Origin: Excoecaria cochinchinensis
Taxonomy: Eukaryota > Streptophyta > Magnoliopsida > Malpighiales > Euphorbiaceae
Direction: 5' to 3'
DNA length: 64,000 bases
Assembly: GCA_947683425.1 (NCBI GenBank)
Contig: CANTUQ010000037.1
Coordinates: 8,042,501-8,106,500 of the forward strand
A program made the position numbers and the translations under genes. Shown here in pieces: positions 23,193 to 34,080 of this stretch (position 1 is the first letter of the stretch; each line of letters opens with the position of its first letter). A model generated the notes under the pieces. That model ran no database searches and was not told the origin of the DNA. It saw only the letters and a program-made list of their open reading frames with translations.

Positions 23193-24653
23193 GTATTTCT
23201 TATTATTTTTTCATTTATTAATTTTTCAATAATAAAAATTAGAATATATTCGAAAAGTTATATAACATTAATATATTAACTAAAATTTTAATAACTTTCA
23301 AAAAAAATTAAAATTTTTAATATATATGAAAATAATGTGTGTCAAGTTAAAAAAAATAAAGAAAAATAATTGTTAGCATTGGATGTATTTATTTTAATAA
23401 TTTTTATATTTTTAAGTATTTTTGCTGTATTTTTTTCATTATTCTAATTATTTTTAAAATTTTAAGTTTTTTTTAATTAGCGATTAGTAAATGTAACTAT
23501 TAATCTAATTAGGAATAATCATGTACTGATTAATTTATTTACTTATTAAATTTTAATTTTTAAAAATAAAGTTGCTTATATCCATAAAAAACTTTTACTT
23601 TAACAACAATGATGTAATATTATAATCGAGAAATTTTAATTTTTAAATATCTTGAGTATTTTAATTTTATTTATGAATGCATCTTATAATTGTGGTGGTT
23701 AACAAAAAAATATTAATTAACCGGTCTGAAAATCTAAAATCGATGAACTGGTTAACCGATAATAATGAACTAATTAATGATTAGTATTTTGAAAAATCGA
23801 TATTAATGGACTGATTTTTTTTTGTGTGCATGCACCGGCTATATTAAAGGTCAAATTCGAAAAGGGAAGTAAAAGTAGAGACTGAATAGCAATTTGACAA
23901 TGTTAGCCTAGAATAAGAATCAAGAGGTAAATTGGATAAGTTTATAGCCAATAATGATTTTAAAAAGAATATAAGTTGACATAATAAGAAATTAAGAATA
24001 ATAATAAGAACTTTAATGATATATATAATGGTATATATATATATATATATATAAGAGTAATACAAGAATAATATAAGAAAGAAAATGTATAAAATAATTA
24101 TAAGTTGTATACATATATGTGTGAAAGTGTAATGTAAGAAATTAAAGAATAAGATGTAAATTAATTAAATAAATTAAAGGAAAGCTAATATAATTAAGGT
24201 ATAGATTTAATTGTGCATGGATGTATGCATGTATGTGTATATTGTTTGATAGAAAATATTAGATGTGTATCAACAACTGAGAAAATTATAATCAGCGCGT
24301 AATTATTGATTGCGCGTAGGTGGGAAGAATTATAAAGGATTGGAGTGTGTGGATCATGGCTGTAGAAGGAGAAAGAAAGTTCAAAGGCAAGGTTAGAAGT
24401 GTTTATAGGCATGACATATATATGTTCGAGTTGGAGTACTAAATTATGATTATAAGAGTTGACAGATATATGTATATATCTAGAAGTTAAAGATTTAGTA
24501 GTAATCAAGATATGTATTAAATGTTGATAGTATTGATTGTTGTAATTAAAAAAAAAAATTACCCACTATACTATTGAATGACTTGTATCGTGTGAATTAA
24601 GTAACGTTGTGATATCCAATATCCGTACCAAATTACAGGTATATGGTGTTACA

Positions 24654-24856
24654 CTGCTTCCCAGCTAAGAGATCATTCTTCCTCAACTTCTTAAAGAAAG
24701 GTGTGCAGTGCTTTGCTGAGGAAAAGATGAATCTCCCCAAGGCTGTGATTTTTCCGTTCAGCTTCTAAATGTCCTTAACACTGCTTAGGGGTTGCATATC
24801 TAAAATTGCCTTAATTTTCTCCAGGTTTGCTTTGATTCTCCTTTGGAAAACTATGA
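24654..24856 (-). pseudogene. RT connection fragment of the Tat element
   Basis: The minus strand reads 'IVFQRRIKANLEKIKAILDM' then 'QPLSSVKDI', a stop, 'KLNGKITALGRFIFSSA' and 'KHCTPFFKKLRKND'. This is the RT thumb/connection signature (VSxRGIEANPEKIKAI...G+.AAL.RFIS+S...PFF+.L+). It joins in frame to the RT end at 36486 and, across 11922-24653, to the RNase H part at 11921. Confidence 0.8.
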
Positions 24857-25481
24857 TGTATGGCCCCGACTTGTACCCTAGTCATTGGGGATACCTTTAG
24901 GGTACAAGAGTGGTCTAATGTGTGTAATTAGATGAGCATATGTGTTAGGGATATAATCGGTATTAATTAAAAAGGTTGGGTTAAACTAGTCATTTGTCAC
25001 CTATGGACTTAAATGCATGAAATGAGAACTTATGTATGCTAGTGTATGAGTTTAAGTTATTTAAAAGGTTAATATACGATAATATAAAAGATTAAGGATT
25101 AAAAAGAGAAAATGGAAAAGTGACCAATCAAAATTGAACACCATGTGCAACACCCGATACCCCCATTAGAAGGGTATCGGAGCGCTACACACACAAATAC
25201 ATATAATCATGCATATACAGATAGCGGAAACATTCACACCGAAGAGATCAAAATTATCATATAAATAATAATGATACAAAAATTACAAAAGTCTGTTTGC
25301 AAACCTTTTTATCTGCATATACTGAAATATTTGTTTACAAAAAGTTACACTGTTTAACTCAATATCTCTTTACAAAACACATGCATACACATATACAAAT
25401 GTAATAATAAAAGACAAAAAGTACTTCATCTAAAAACTCCTAGTGGCCGACCTGCAGATGCCCAACTCCGAAAGAACCTGC

Positions 25482-25522
25482 CACCTACACGGGAAAACAC
25501 CCGTGTTAAGCGATAACGCTTA
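25482..25522 (-). promoter_or_regulatory. Conserved double hairpin (minus-strand LTR copy)
   Basis: Plus-strand text CACGGGAAAACACCCGTG then TTAAGCG-ATAA-CGCTTAG, the reverse complement of the pair at 10238. The stems are kept although loop and flanks differ. Confidence 0.6.
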
Positions 25523-26745
25523 GTGGAGAGGAACAAAACCAAGAGAAACATATATATAATAATATAATAACCAAAAGCACACTCATTAACTCTACATAAC
25601 TATGAGAACATTTATATAACCATATACTTATGCATTCTTAACATTTGCATGGTCATGTAATAACTTTACCTATTCATAATACATACACACAAGTATTAAG
25701 TGTCACACCCCATAAGTGGCCTAATTGGAATTAGTGATTTTAATTGGATAATTAAGGTTAATTGGGTAATATTCAAGTGGAAAGTGGATTAAATTGCAAG
25801 AATTAAAAGATTTGTATGACAGATTTTTACTTTAGTGATTAAGGTGTAATTATTTTGGATCAAAATGTAAAAGAGGGATTAAGTGGATTTGAGGAATTGT
25901 GCATGTGTGCCAAGTGGACAGTGGGTGTGTACGTGGGTGAGGGAAAGAAAGATCTGAGGGAATTCTAGTTGACTGGAAGTTTTTTCTCTTTCTTGCTCTC
26001 TCTCTCTCTCTCACGTAAATCACTTCTCTTCTCTTGTGCTTCTGTTCTTTCTTTTCCCCATTGCATGTGTATGATCATCTGTTTAGAGAGCTTGGGTTTT
26101 AGGTTTTGAAGCTTCAGAAGGTATGTGGTTATGGTTTTGGGTGGTTCTTCTTCTCATTTGAGTTACTTTGAGATTCTGTTCTTGGATTTTTGAATGTGAT
26201 TTTATTTGTTTGCAAGCCTCTGAGGATAAAAGAAAGGAGAAGGGAAAGGGCAAGGTAGTGGATTGAGCATACAGTGGACGTTGTTTTGGACTTCGATACA
26301 GGTTTGGGAGTGTGTCTGCTTTTCTCGTTTTGGATCCTAGTTACTGTTCTAATGTGAATGTTAGTATGTGTATTTGTTTACCTAAATGCATGAGAAATGT
26401 ACTGTGTTTACATGATTTAGGTGGAAAGGAATAACATGAGTTGGTAAATGAATTGATTAAGCATTAGTTTGAATGAGGAATTATGGAATATTGACCTTCT
26501 GGTTTTGTCTCTGTTTTCACACTTAAAATACATAGTTATATTATAATTGCAGGAAATGAGTTCTTGAGTCTTGAGGGTATGTGTTTGAATGATTAATACA
26601 TGAAAAATGGTTTTGGGAAAGCTGGGGTTTTGAAATTAGGAAGTACTCTGTTTTCTGGAATTTTCTGGGTTTTCTACGTTTTTCTGGGATTTGGTTTTGA
26701 GAAGATGATGAAGTTTAAGAAGAGAAGCAGAATTGTGAGAAGAAG

Positions 26746-27043
26746 GTCACGAGACGTGACTGGTGGTCACGCCGTGACCCCCTTCTCGGTTGAAGGTCAC
26801 GAGGCGCGAAGCAGCTTCACGCCGTGACTCCTTCTTGGCTGAAGGTCACGTGGCGTGAAGCGGCATCACGCCGTGACTTTCGCCTTTCCTGCGCGACTTC
26901 TCCCTCTCCTCTCACAGGCGTCACGCGACGTGACTGGTGGTCACGCCGTGACTGCCTTGCCTTGCTTTGCCTTGCCTTGCTCCTCTGCCTGGCGCTCGCG
27001 TGAAGCTTGTGTCACGCGACGTGATGAGTGGTCACGCCGTGAC
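26746..27043. repeat. Five GTCACG...CGTGAC palindromes in the 5' LTR
   Basis: Units start near 26746, 26796, 26845, 26920 and 27011. Each is about 33 bp with GTCACG at one end and GCCGTGAC at the other; several contain an inner ACGTGA (unit 1: GTCACGAGACGTGACTGGTG...). Unit 3 contains CACGTGGC. The identical set is at 30724-31036 in the 3' LTR. Confidence 0.88.
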
Positions 27044-27840
27044 CGGTCTTCCCTGCTGTCCTGTTTTCCAAAATTGAAGTTTAACTTCTGTTTTTCAGGA
27101 ATTTTTGCACTACATGACAAATATTTGATTTAAAATCTGTATTGTGTTTTAATAATTGCTTAATCTTGGGTTTTGTATACATGATTAATAATTAATATAC
27201 ATGATTTACATGTTTATAGTTTATTTAATTGGGACTTTTTCAATATGCGCTATTTGTTCTTATTACCTCCTGTAGTTAATATTTATATGTTTAATTGTTT
27301 CTGAATTTGATTATTATACGAGTATACATGATTTATAAGCTAGTATTTAATAAAATTCTCATGATTTGATATATGAATTATTGAGTTGTGTCATATAAGC
27401 CTGTATAAGTCATAGTAGTGGATAAGTAAGCGCTTACTTAGGTCAGAGTGTGTGTGCAGCTGCTATATGATAAAAATGATATATGTGGGTCCGTTTGGAT
27501 CCTTGTTTCGACCATATTTGGTCTATATGAAATAAAGCGAGACCTCGGTCTCTATATGAAAACTATATGTTTGAGACTCATGTCTCTATATGCTTGGGAT
27601 ACTGTGTTCTATCAGTATCCAAATGACCGTATCCACTTCTTAGGTTTATACCAGACTAATCAGGCTACGTGTTTATATGTGTATATGTACTGTATAGGTT
27701 GAGATGTTTATTAACAAGATTAAATGGATATGAGGCATATGAATTCCTATATAATTTGATGATATGTACCTTGTATATTGATTATAGAATTGTTGCACAA
27801 ATGTTATATGTATATTGTTATTTTGTTTTGTTCCTCCCCA

Positions 27841-27880
27841 CTAAGCGTTATCGCTTAGCACGGGCTCTTTTCCCGTGCAG
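27841..27880. promoter_or_regulatory. Conserved double hairpin in the 5' LTR
   Basis: CTAAGCG-TTAT-CGCTTAG followed by CACGGGC-TCTTT-TCCCGTG and CAGGTGGCG. Identical to the 3' LTR copy (31833-31872) and nearly so to 10238-10280. Confidence 0.65.
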
Positions 27881-28239
27881 GTGGCGAGTGCAGTTCTGAG
27901 TCGGATATCTGCAGGTCGGCCACTAGGAGTCTTTTTGATTGAAGTTATTTTTGAAGTCTTCCGCTGTAACTATTTTTGTATATGGCTTGTATTTAGCAAA
28001 GTAAATTTTTGTAAAGGAACAAGTATTCTTTTTGTATATGTATTTGCTTACGAGCCCTTTTTGTAAAACGATACTGATATGTATATGTATATGTTACAGG
28101 TTTTTCTATAAACGATTTAAAAGTTTCTTTACATATTATCTTTTGTTTTATTTTATTAGCATGTATTTGGATTGGTTTATATGTTTGCCCGCGTGGCACT
28201 CCGGTATCCTTCCAACGGGGATGGCGGGGTGTTACAGCT

Positions 28240-28252
28240 TGGTATCAGAGCC
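28240..28252 (+). other. Primer-binding site, initiator tRNA-Met type
   Basis: TGGTATCAGAGCC begins four bases after the LTR end. TGGTATCAGAGC is the standard complement of plant initiator tRNA-Met 3' end used by many chromovirus (Tekay/Del) elements. Confidence 0.9.
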
Positions 28253-28370
28253 CAGGTTTGGTGGTTCTGGGTTATGTTGTGATTGTTTTTAGTATAGAGT
28301 CGAGTCTATGCATGAGAGTCAGTTTTGTTTAGTGGCCTAATGCAGATGTCTTGTGTTTTGTAGTGTTTAT

Positions 28371-29666
28371 ATGGAGTCGGATCCAAGTGAGTATATGGGC
28401 GACACTATGAGCAGTTATAATGTGGGTCCTAGAGAGAATCCAGTTAGAAGAGATGATCCAGTTAGACAGGATAGACATGAGCGGGAACCTGCACCAGCTG
28501 AGGGTGCAAATAGAGGTATTGCTTTTGATCCAGCGTTAGTTCAGGGGTTATTACAAGTGGTTGATAGGTTGACTGCACCTAAGGCTCCAACTGAATTGTT
28601 AAGAAAGAGAGGAGCAGAGGATTTTCATGGGACTGCATTAGATGAATCCGATATAGCTGAGTTTTGGCTGAAGAGAGTGGACAGAATTTTGCAAGAGATT
28701 AGATGTCCTGCTGATCAAAGAGCTTCGTGTGCTATATCGTTGCTTCAGGGACCAGCCTATGATTGGTGGGAACTTGTGATGAGGAATCCTCAGCGACCAG
28801 CCGAACTGACTTGGGATTATTTCAAGAAAGAATTTGAGCAAAAGTATATAACCAAGGCATACCAAGAAGCGAAATGGAGAGAGTTCATTAGCTTGAAGCA
28901 AAGGGGAATGACTGTCAGTGAGTATGATAAGGAGTTCAACCGGTTAAGCAAGTATGTGCCTGAGCAGTTGTTGACAGATGAGTTCAGATGTAGGCACTTT
29001 TTAGAGGGGTTGCGTGAGGTATTCAGAGGCCCTTTGTCTGCGATGATTGTCTTGCAGCCAGTTGGGTATTATCAGATTGTGGCTGCAGCAATGAGGTTAG
29101 AGGAATCTGAGGAGATCAAGCAGAGAATGGCTAGCAAGAGGAGAACACCAGAAGGGGGAAATGTGAGTGCTAAGAAAGCAAAGGGTACACCAGTTGAGCA
29201 AGGATCTAGAGGGAGTGTTCAAATGCCTTCACAGGTTGAGAGTGTAGCACCACAGGGTAATAGAGGAAATCGAGCACCAGAATGCGAGCACTGTCATAGG
29301 TACCATTGGGGTACGTGTCGCAAGATTACCGGCGCTTGTTTCAAGTGTGGGAGCATGGAACATCGGTTTGCCTTTTGCCCTAGTCGACAAGAGAACCAGA
29401 ATCAACAAGAAAGCCGAAAATCCAATGTTATTCAGAGCAATCGTGAAGGAAGTAGAGCTCCGAGAGCACCATCAGAAATAGTGCAGCGACCTGGTGCTAC
29501 TGAGGATCATAATCAGTATAGAGGGTATGCTATGATTGCTAGAGATGCGACGGGTACAGCGGGTCCTTCGGGTAAGTGTTTACATGTTCAGTTTTGTCTC
29601 GTTTCGGTTTTGATATTTGAGTTGTATTCGGTAAGCAAGGAAATTTCGAGGACGAAATTTTCTTAA
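28371..29666 (+). CDS. Gag (capsid-nucleocapsid) of the gag-only element
   Basis: The only ORF of the element, 431 residues from ATG at 28371; the open frame extends 18 bases upstream but the first ATG is chosen. The capsid region shows 'AEFWLKRVDRILQEI', 'AISLLQGPAYDWWELV' and 'FLEGLREVFRGPLSAM', the Retrotrans_gag fold of Tekay/Del-type chromoviruses. It is followed by a basic linker and two CCHC-type knuckles: a variant (C-x2-C-x3-H-x3-C, CEHCHRYHWGTC) and a canonical one (C-x2-C-x4-H-x4-C, CFKCGSMEHRFAFC). Gag should form virus-like particles and bind element RNA in the cytoplasm. No stop or frameshift is present. The last about 35 residues (after GTAGPSG) are not Gag-like and run into the polypurine tract, as expected if all of pol has been deleted. 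Confidence 0.9.
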   Translation: MESDPSEYMGDTMSSYNVGPRENPVRRDDPVRQDRHEREPAPAEGANRGIAFDPALVQGLLQVVDRLTAPKAPTELLRKRGAEDFHGTALDESDIAEFWLKRVDRILQEIRCPADQRASCAISLLQGPAYDWWELVMRNPQRPAELTWDYFKKEFEQKYITKAYQEAKWREFISLKQRGMTVSEYDKEFNRLSKYVPEQLLTDEFRCRHFLEGLREVFRGPLSAMIVLQPVGYYQIVAAAMRLEESEEIKQRMASKRRTPEGGNVSAKKAKGTPVEQGSRGSVQMPSQVESVAPQGNRGNRAPECEHCHRYHWGTCRKITGACFKCGSMEHRFAFCPSRQENQNQQESRKSNVIQSNREGSRAPRAPSEIVQRPGATEDHNQYRGYAMIARDATGTAGPSGKCLHVQFCLVSVLIFELYSVSKEISRTKFS

Positions 29667-29678
29667 GGAGGGGTGAGT
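29661..29678 (+). other. Polypurine tract of the gag-only element
   Basis: AAGGAGGGGTGAGT lies directly before the 3' LTR start TGTCACACC. The preceding GGACGAAATTTTCTTAAGGA is the usual end of pol in this lineage. The gag stop codon (29664-29666) overlaps it. Confidence 0.85.
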
Positions 29679-32229
29679 TGTCACACCCCATAAGTGGCCT
29701 AATTGGAATTAGTGATTTTAATTGGACAATTAAGGTTAATTGGGTAATATTCAAGTGGAAAGTGGATTAAATTGCAAGAATTAAAAGATTTGTATGACAA
29801 ATTTTTACTTTAGTGATTAAGGTGTAATTATTTTGGATCAAAATGTAAAAGAGGGATTAAGTGGATTTGAGGAATTGTGCATGTGTGCCAAGTGGACAGT
29901 GGGTGTGTACGTGGGTGAGGGAAAGAAAGATCTGAGGGAATTCTAGTTGACTGGAAGTTTTTTCTCTTTCTTGCTCTCTCTCTCTCTCTCACTTAAATCA
30001 CTTCTCTTCTCTTGTGCTTCTGTTCTTTCTTTTCCCCATTGCATGTGTATGATCATCTGTTTAGAGAGCTTGGGTTTTAGGTTTTGAAGCTTCAGAAGGT
30101 ATGTGGTTATGGTTTTGGGTGGTTCTTCTTCTCATTTGAGTTACTTTGAGATTCTGTTCTTGGATTTTTGAATGTGATTTTATTTGTTTGCAAGCCTCTG
30201 AGGATAAAAGAAAGGAGAAGGGAAAGGGCAAGGTAGTGGATTGAGCATACAGTGGACGTTGTTTTGGACTTCGATACAGGTTTGGGAGTGTGTCTGCTTT
30301 TCTCGTTTTGGATCCTAGTTACTGTTCTAATGTGAATGTTAGTATGTGTATTTGTTTACCTAAATGCATGAGAAATGTACTGTGTTTACATGATTTAGGT
30401 GGAAAGGAATAACATGAGTTGGTAAATGAATTGATTAAGCATTAGTTTGAATGAGGAATTATGGAATATTGACCTTCTGGTTTTGTCTCTGTTTTCACAC
30501 TTAAAATACATAGTTATATTATAATTGCAGGAAATGAGTTCTTGAGTCTTGAGGGTATGTGTTTGAATGATTAATACATGAAAAATGGTTTTGGGAAAGC
30601 TGGGGTTTTGAAATTAGGAAGTACTCTGTTTTCTGGAATTTTCTGGGTTTTCTACGTTTTTCTGGGATTTGGTTTTGAGAAGATGATGAAGTTTAAGAAG
30701 AGAAGCAGAATTGTGAGAAGAAGGTCACGAGACGTGACTGGTGGTCACGCCGTGACCCCCTTCTCGGTTGAAGGTCACGAGGCGCGAAGCAGCTTCACGC
30801 CGTGACTCCTTCTTGGCTGAAGGTCACGTGGCGTGAAGCGGCATCACGCCGTGACTTTCGCCTTTCCTGCGCGACTTCTCCCTCTCCTCTCACAGGCGTC
30901 ACGCGACGTGACTGGTGGTCACGCCGTGACTGCCTTGCCTTGCTTTGCCTTGCCTTGCTTTGCCTTGCCTTGCTCCTCTGCCTGGCGCTCGCGTGAAGCT
31001 TGTGTCACGCGACGTGATGAGTGGTCACGCCGTGACCGGTCTTCCCTGCTGTCCTGTTTTCCAAAATTGAAGTTTAACTTCTATTTTTCAGGAATTTTTG
31101 CACTACATGACAAATATTTGATTTAAAATCTGTATTGTGTTTTAATAATTGCTTAATCTTGGGTTTTGTATACATGATTAATAATTAATATACATGATTT
31201 ACATGTTTATAGTTTATTTAATTGGGACTTTTTCAATATGCGCTATTTGTTCTTATTACCTCCTGTAGTTAATATTTATATGTTCAATTGTTTCTGAATT
31301 TGATTATTATACGAGTATACATGATTTATAAGCTAGTATTTAATGAAATTCTCATGATTTGATATATGAATTATTGAGTTGTGTCATATAAGCCTGTATA
31401 AGTCATAGTAGTGGATAAGTAAGCGCTTACTTAGGTCAGAGTGTGTGTGCAGCTGCTATATGATAAAAATGATATATGTGGGTCCGTTTGGATCCTTGTT
31501 TCGACCATATTTGGTCTATATGAAATAAAGCGAGACCTCGGTCTCTATATGAAAACTATATGTTTGAGACTCATGTCTCTATATGCTTGGGATACTGTGT
31601 TCTATCAGTATCCAAATGACCGTATCCACTTCTTAGGTTTATACCAGACTAATCAGGCTACGTGTTTATATGTGTATATGTACTGTATAGGTTGAGATGT
31701 TTATTAACAAGATTAAATGGATATGAGGCATATGAATTCCTGTATAATTTGATGATATGTACCTTGTATATTGATTATAGAATTGTTGCACAAATGTTAT
31801 ATGTATATTGTTATTTTGTTTTGTTCCTCCCCACTAAGCGTTATCGCTTAGCACGGGCTCTTTTCCCGTGCAGGTGGGGAGTGCAGTTCTGAGTCGGATA
31901 TCTGCAGGTCGGCCACTAGGAGTCTTTTTGATTGAAGTTATTTTTGAAGTCTTCCGCTGTAACTATTTTTGTATATGGCTTGTATTTAGCAAAGTAAATT
32001 TTTGTAAAGGAACAAGTATTCTTTTTGTATATGTATTTGCTTACGAGCCCTTTTTGTAAAACGATACTGATATGTATATGTATATGTTACAGGTTTTTCT
32101 ATAAACGATTTAAAAGTTTCTTTACATATTATCTTTTGTTTTATTTTATTGGCATGTATTTGGATTGGTTTATATGTTTGCCCGCGTGGCACTCCGGTAT
32201 CCTTCCAACGGGGATGGCGGGGTGTTACA
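29679..32229 (+). repeat. 3' LTR of the gag-only element
   Basis: Near-identical copy of 25701-28236, 15 bp longer through one extra TTGCTTTGCCTTGCC-like unit near 30950-30975. It includes palindromes at 30724-31036 and the double hairpin at 31833-31872. Confidence 0.93.
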
Positions 32230-32309
32230 TTAAGTAACCAAACATCAATATACTTTTACATCTTATCATACATCATATACATAAATATATAGCATACTAG
32301 CATTACCAT

Positions 32310-32470
32310 ATCATTAGAGATATATAGTAGCCTGAGTTCACTATACATAGTGGATACGGGTACTAATGATACTGATAGAACACAATATCAGAAAATATCA
32401 TTAGAGACATATAGTAGCCTGAGTTCACTATACATAGTGGATACGGGTACTAATGATACTGATAGGACAC
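32310..32470. repeat. Two-copy tandem repeat of about 85 bp in minus-strand LTR
   Basis: The block TCATTAGAGA.ATATAGTAGCCTGAG...GATACGGGTACTAATGATACTGATAG occurs twice (about 32310-32385 and 32396-32465). Local duplication within the solo LTR. Confidence 0.8.
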
Positions 32471-32837
32471 AATATCGGAAGCATATAGAGACATGAGTCT
32501 TGAATCATGTACGGGATCGACTTATAAGACCAAACGGGGCCAACATGTAGCAGCTGAACTCACACTCTAACCCTTAATAGGCATGCTTATCTATCCACTA
32601 CTATGACTGATCAGGCTCAAACAACTCTATACTTGTCATATAAACATTACCCAAATACATACACACATAAAGAAGTTATCGTAACTCAATTCTTATAAGC
32701 CACATAATTGACCAAGCATATAGTTCATATATTTCTTCAATTTATCATGAAATGATTAACAATGCATGCTCAATCATAATTCATGTGCAAAAAACCATTA
32801 AAAGGGATCTCAATAATAACATTTTGGAAAAACAGAG

Positions 32838-33102
32838 CTTACACGGCAGTATGGGAAGTCCTTACCGTCATGTAAGACATCTTACACGGTGGTTAAGTAA
32901 AGACTAACCACCGTGTAACATATTGAGCCAAAAACCATGAAAAACATAATGCATTTATACGGGCATGGAATCCCGTAACCGCCGTGTAATAAGTTACATG
33001 GTGGTTACGATCCTTCTGACCACCGTTGGCTTGACGAACAAGCCAAAAACTCAACCAGAACGCGATCACACGGCGGTATGGAATCTTCTTACCGCCATGT
33101 AA
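32838..33102. repeat. Five ACACGGTGG-type palindromes in solo LTR
   Basis: Units at about 32838-32876, 32881-32919, 32957-32990, 32992-33027 and 33066-33102. Arms are TTACACGGYGG and CCRCCGTGTAA with small changes; inner bases continue the symmetry in part (GGTTAAGTA...ACTAACC). Unit 2 is the best preserved. Confidence 0.85.
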
Positions 33103-34080
33103 ATTGACTAAAACCCAGATTTTGGCAGAAAACTCACTTATTTTTAAAACCAAACTAAACCAAAATCATCTTAATCATGCCTATAACTTCAACCCACTTA
33201 ACATATACATTCTATTCATGTTTACCAATCATATCAAGAACAATTAATACTTATTAGTAATAACCAATTTAACAGGAACACTCAATTAAAACATCAAACC
33301 AAAAATTTATCTTTTACTCATATAAATTCATTTGCAACCATCTATATCAAAGTCACTTTCATCTCATCTAACATAAACACACAAACTCAACTCTAACATG
33401 CATGTAGGCACATCTAGCAACTTAAAGTTTCCAGATTTAGACAAGGTTTATATAATATATTTTAAAACAAAACTCCCAAACCTTCAAAATTGAAGCCTCA
33501 AAGCCCTCTTCTTCAAGAACCAACTTTCTCTTTCCTCTTGTTCTTTCTCTTATCTTCAGATTCTTGCACAATTTAAACCAAGCAAGACCATGAATCAAAC
33601 ATCCACATAACCAAAATGAAAAAGGAGAAGAAGAAATAAACTCAACCTAACCACTTACCTCTTAAAACCAATACTTAACTCTTAAAATCCAACTTAAAAA
33701 CTCTAAGCAATCCACCCAAGAAGGAGAAGATGGAGCATGAAACGAAAAGAAGGGAAGAAGAGGAAGAGAGATTCACGTAGGAGAGGGAGAACGGGAACAA
33801 AAATATGGAGTTCCCTCTTTCCTCTTTTCTTTTCTTCCTTCTTTACATTTAATGCCTCAACTACCCAAGCTTATCAAACTCTCCTAGGTCCATTCTTTTA
33901 AAATCCTTGGCAAACGTCTCATTGGTCCTTGGCAATTTCCTTCTTACTCACTTAAATAATTTATTTCTTAAATAATTCTATTAACTCTATCAATTTAGTC
34001 CTTACTTATATTAATCTTACTCTTGTCCAATTACGATTACACCCATAAACATGCAATTTAATTCCTTAATTCCTACTAGG
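33103..34080. other. Solo-LTR remainder without genes
   Basis: AT-rich 5' part of the minus-strand LTR; a purine/pyrimidine-rich section at 33480-33850 resembles the leader/promoter part of related LTRs. No gene seen. Confidence 0.6.

Larger units (their letters stand above)
17334..23841 (+). mobile_element. Non-autonomous hAT element carrying captured gene sequence (Pack-type)
   Basis: The left end TAAGGTTGAGCAAAAAAAAT resembles the left end of the hAT at 40662 (TAGGAGTGAGCAAAAAAATC). The right end (23700-23841) matches that element's right end over more than 100 bp. Flanks are TAGTAAAG (17326-17333) and TATTAAAG (23842-23849), a 7/8 match. Of 6.5 kb, 2.9 kb is a later solo LTR (19190-22110) and about 0.75 kb another hAT-like repeat. 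The rest includes an exon resembling a sugar-nucleotide transporter and non-repetitive flanking sequence (17.70-19.18 and 22.11-22.35 kb). No transposase was seen, so movement needed a partner. Confidence 0.65.
11922..24653 (+). mobile_element. Long LTR (solo, heavily nested) inserted in RT/RH junction
   Basis: It starts TGTAGTGGCCCAAATTTTAA and ends GGTGTTACA; flanks CTGTT (11917-11921) and CTGCT (24654-24658) are a 4/5 target duplication, and RT reading resumes across it. After subtracting the three recognised insertions (12038-13449, 16410-16912, 17334-23841) about 4.3 kb remains, long for the Tekay-like LTRs here, so further unrecognised insertions are possible. A TATA box (13896-13906), the 'ggtctaccctacatgtcac' block (15840-15960) and absence of PBS, PPT or pol argue for an LTR. 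Confidence 0.65.
25701..28236 (+). repeat. 5' LTR of the gag-only element
   Basis: It starts TGTCACACCCCATAAGTGGC and ends GGCGGGGTGTTACA. A (CT)n tract at 25988-26012 lies in the expected promoter/leader region; no clear TATA box was seen. It carries the palindrome cluster 26746-27043 and the double hairpin 27841-27880. The short frames inside (26600-26827, 27448-27702 and others) recur in the 3' LTR and show no protein-like features. Confidence 0.93.
25701..32229 (+). mobile_element. Complete gag-only LTR retrotransposon (TR-GAG type), very young
   Basis: Two nearly identical LTRs (25701-28236, 2536 bp; 29679-32229, 2551 bp) flank a 1442-bp interior with PBS, one gag ORF and PPT. Target duplication TTAAG (25696-25700 and 32230-32234) is perfect. 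By eye the LTRs differ by about ten substitutions and one 15-bp tandem difference (TTGCTTTGCC repeat near 26960 / 30960), so insertion is recent. There is no protease, RT, RNase H or integrase, so it depends on a Tekay/Del-like partner for those functions. It is inserted in the solo LTR 25146-34100. Confidence 0.93.

Noticed and set aside
26600..28292. Small frames repeated at 30578-32237
   Set aside because: They are in the two LTR copies of the gag-only element, are low in coding character and overlap regulatory repeats.
28638..28901. 87-codon antisense frame within gag
   Set aside because: Shadow of the gag coding sequence; no independent start context or homology.
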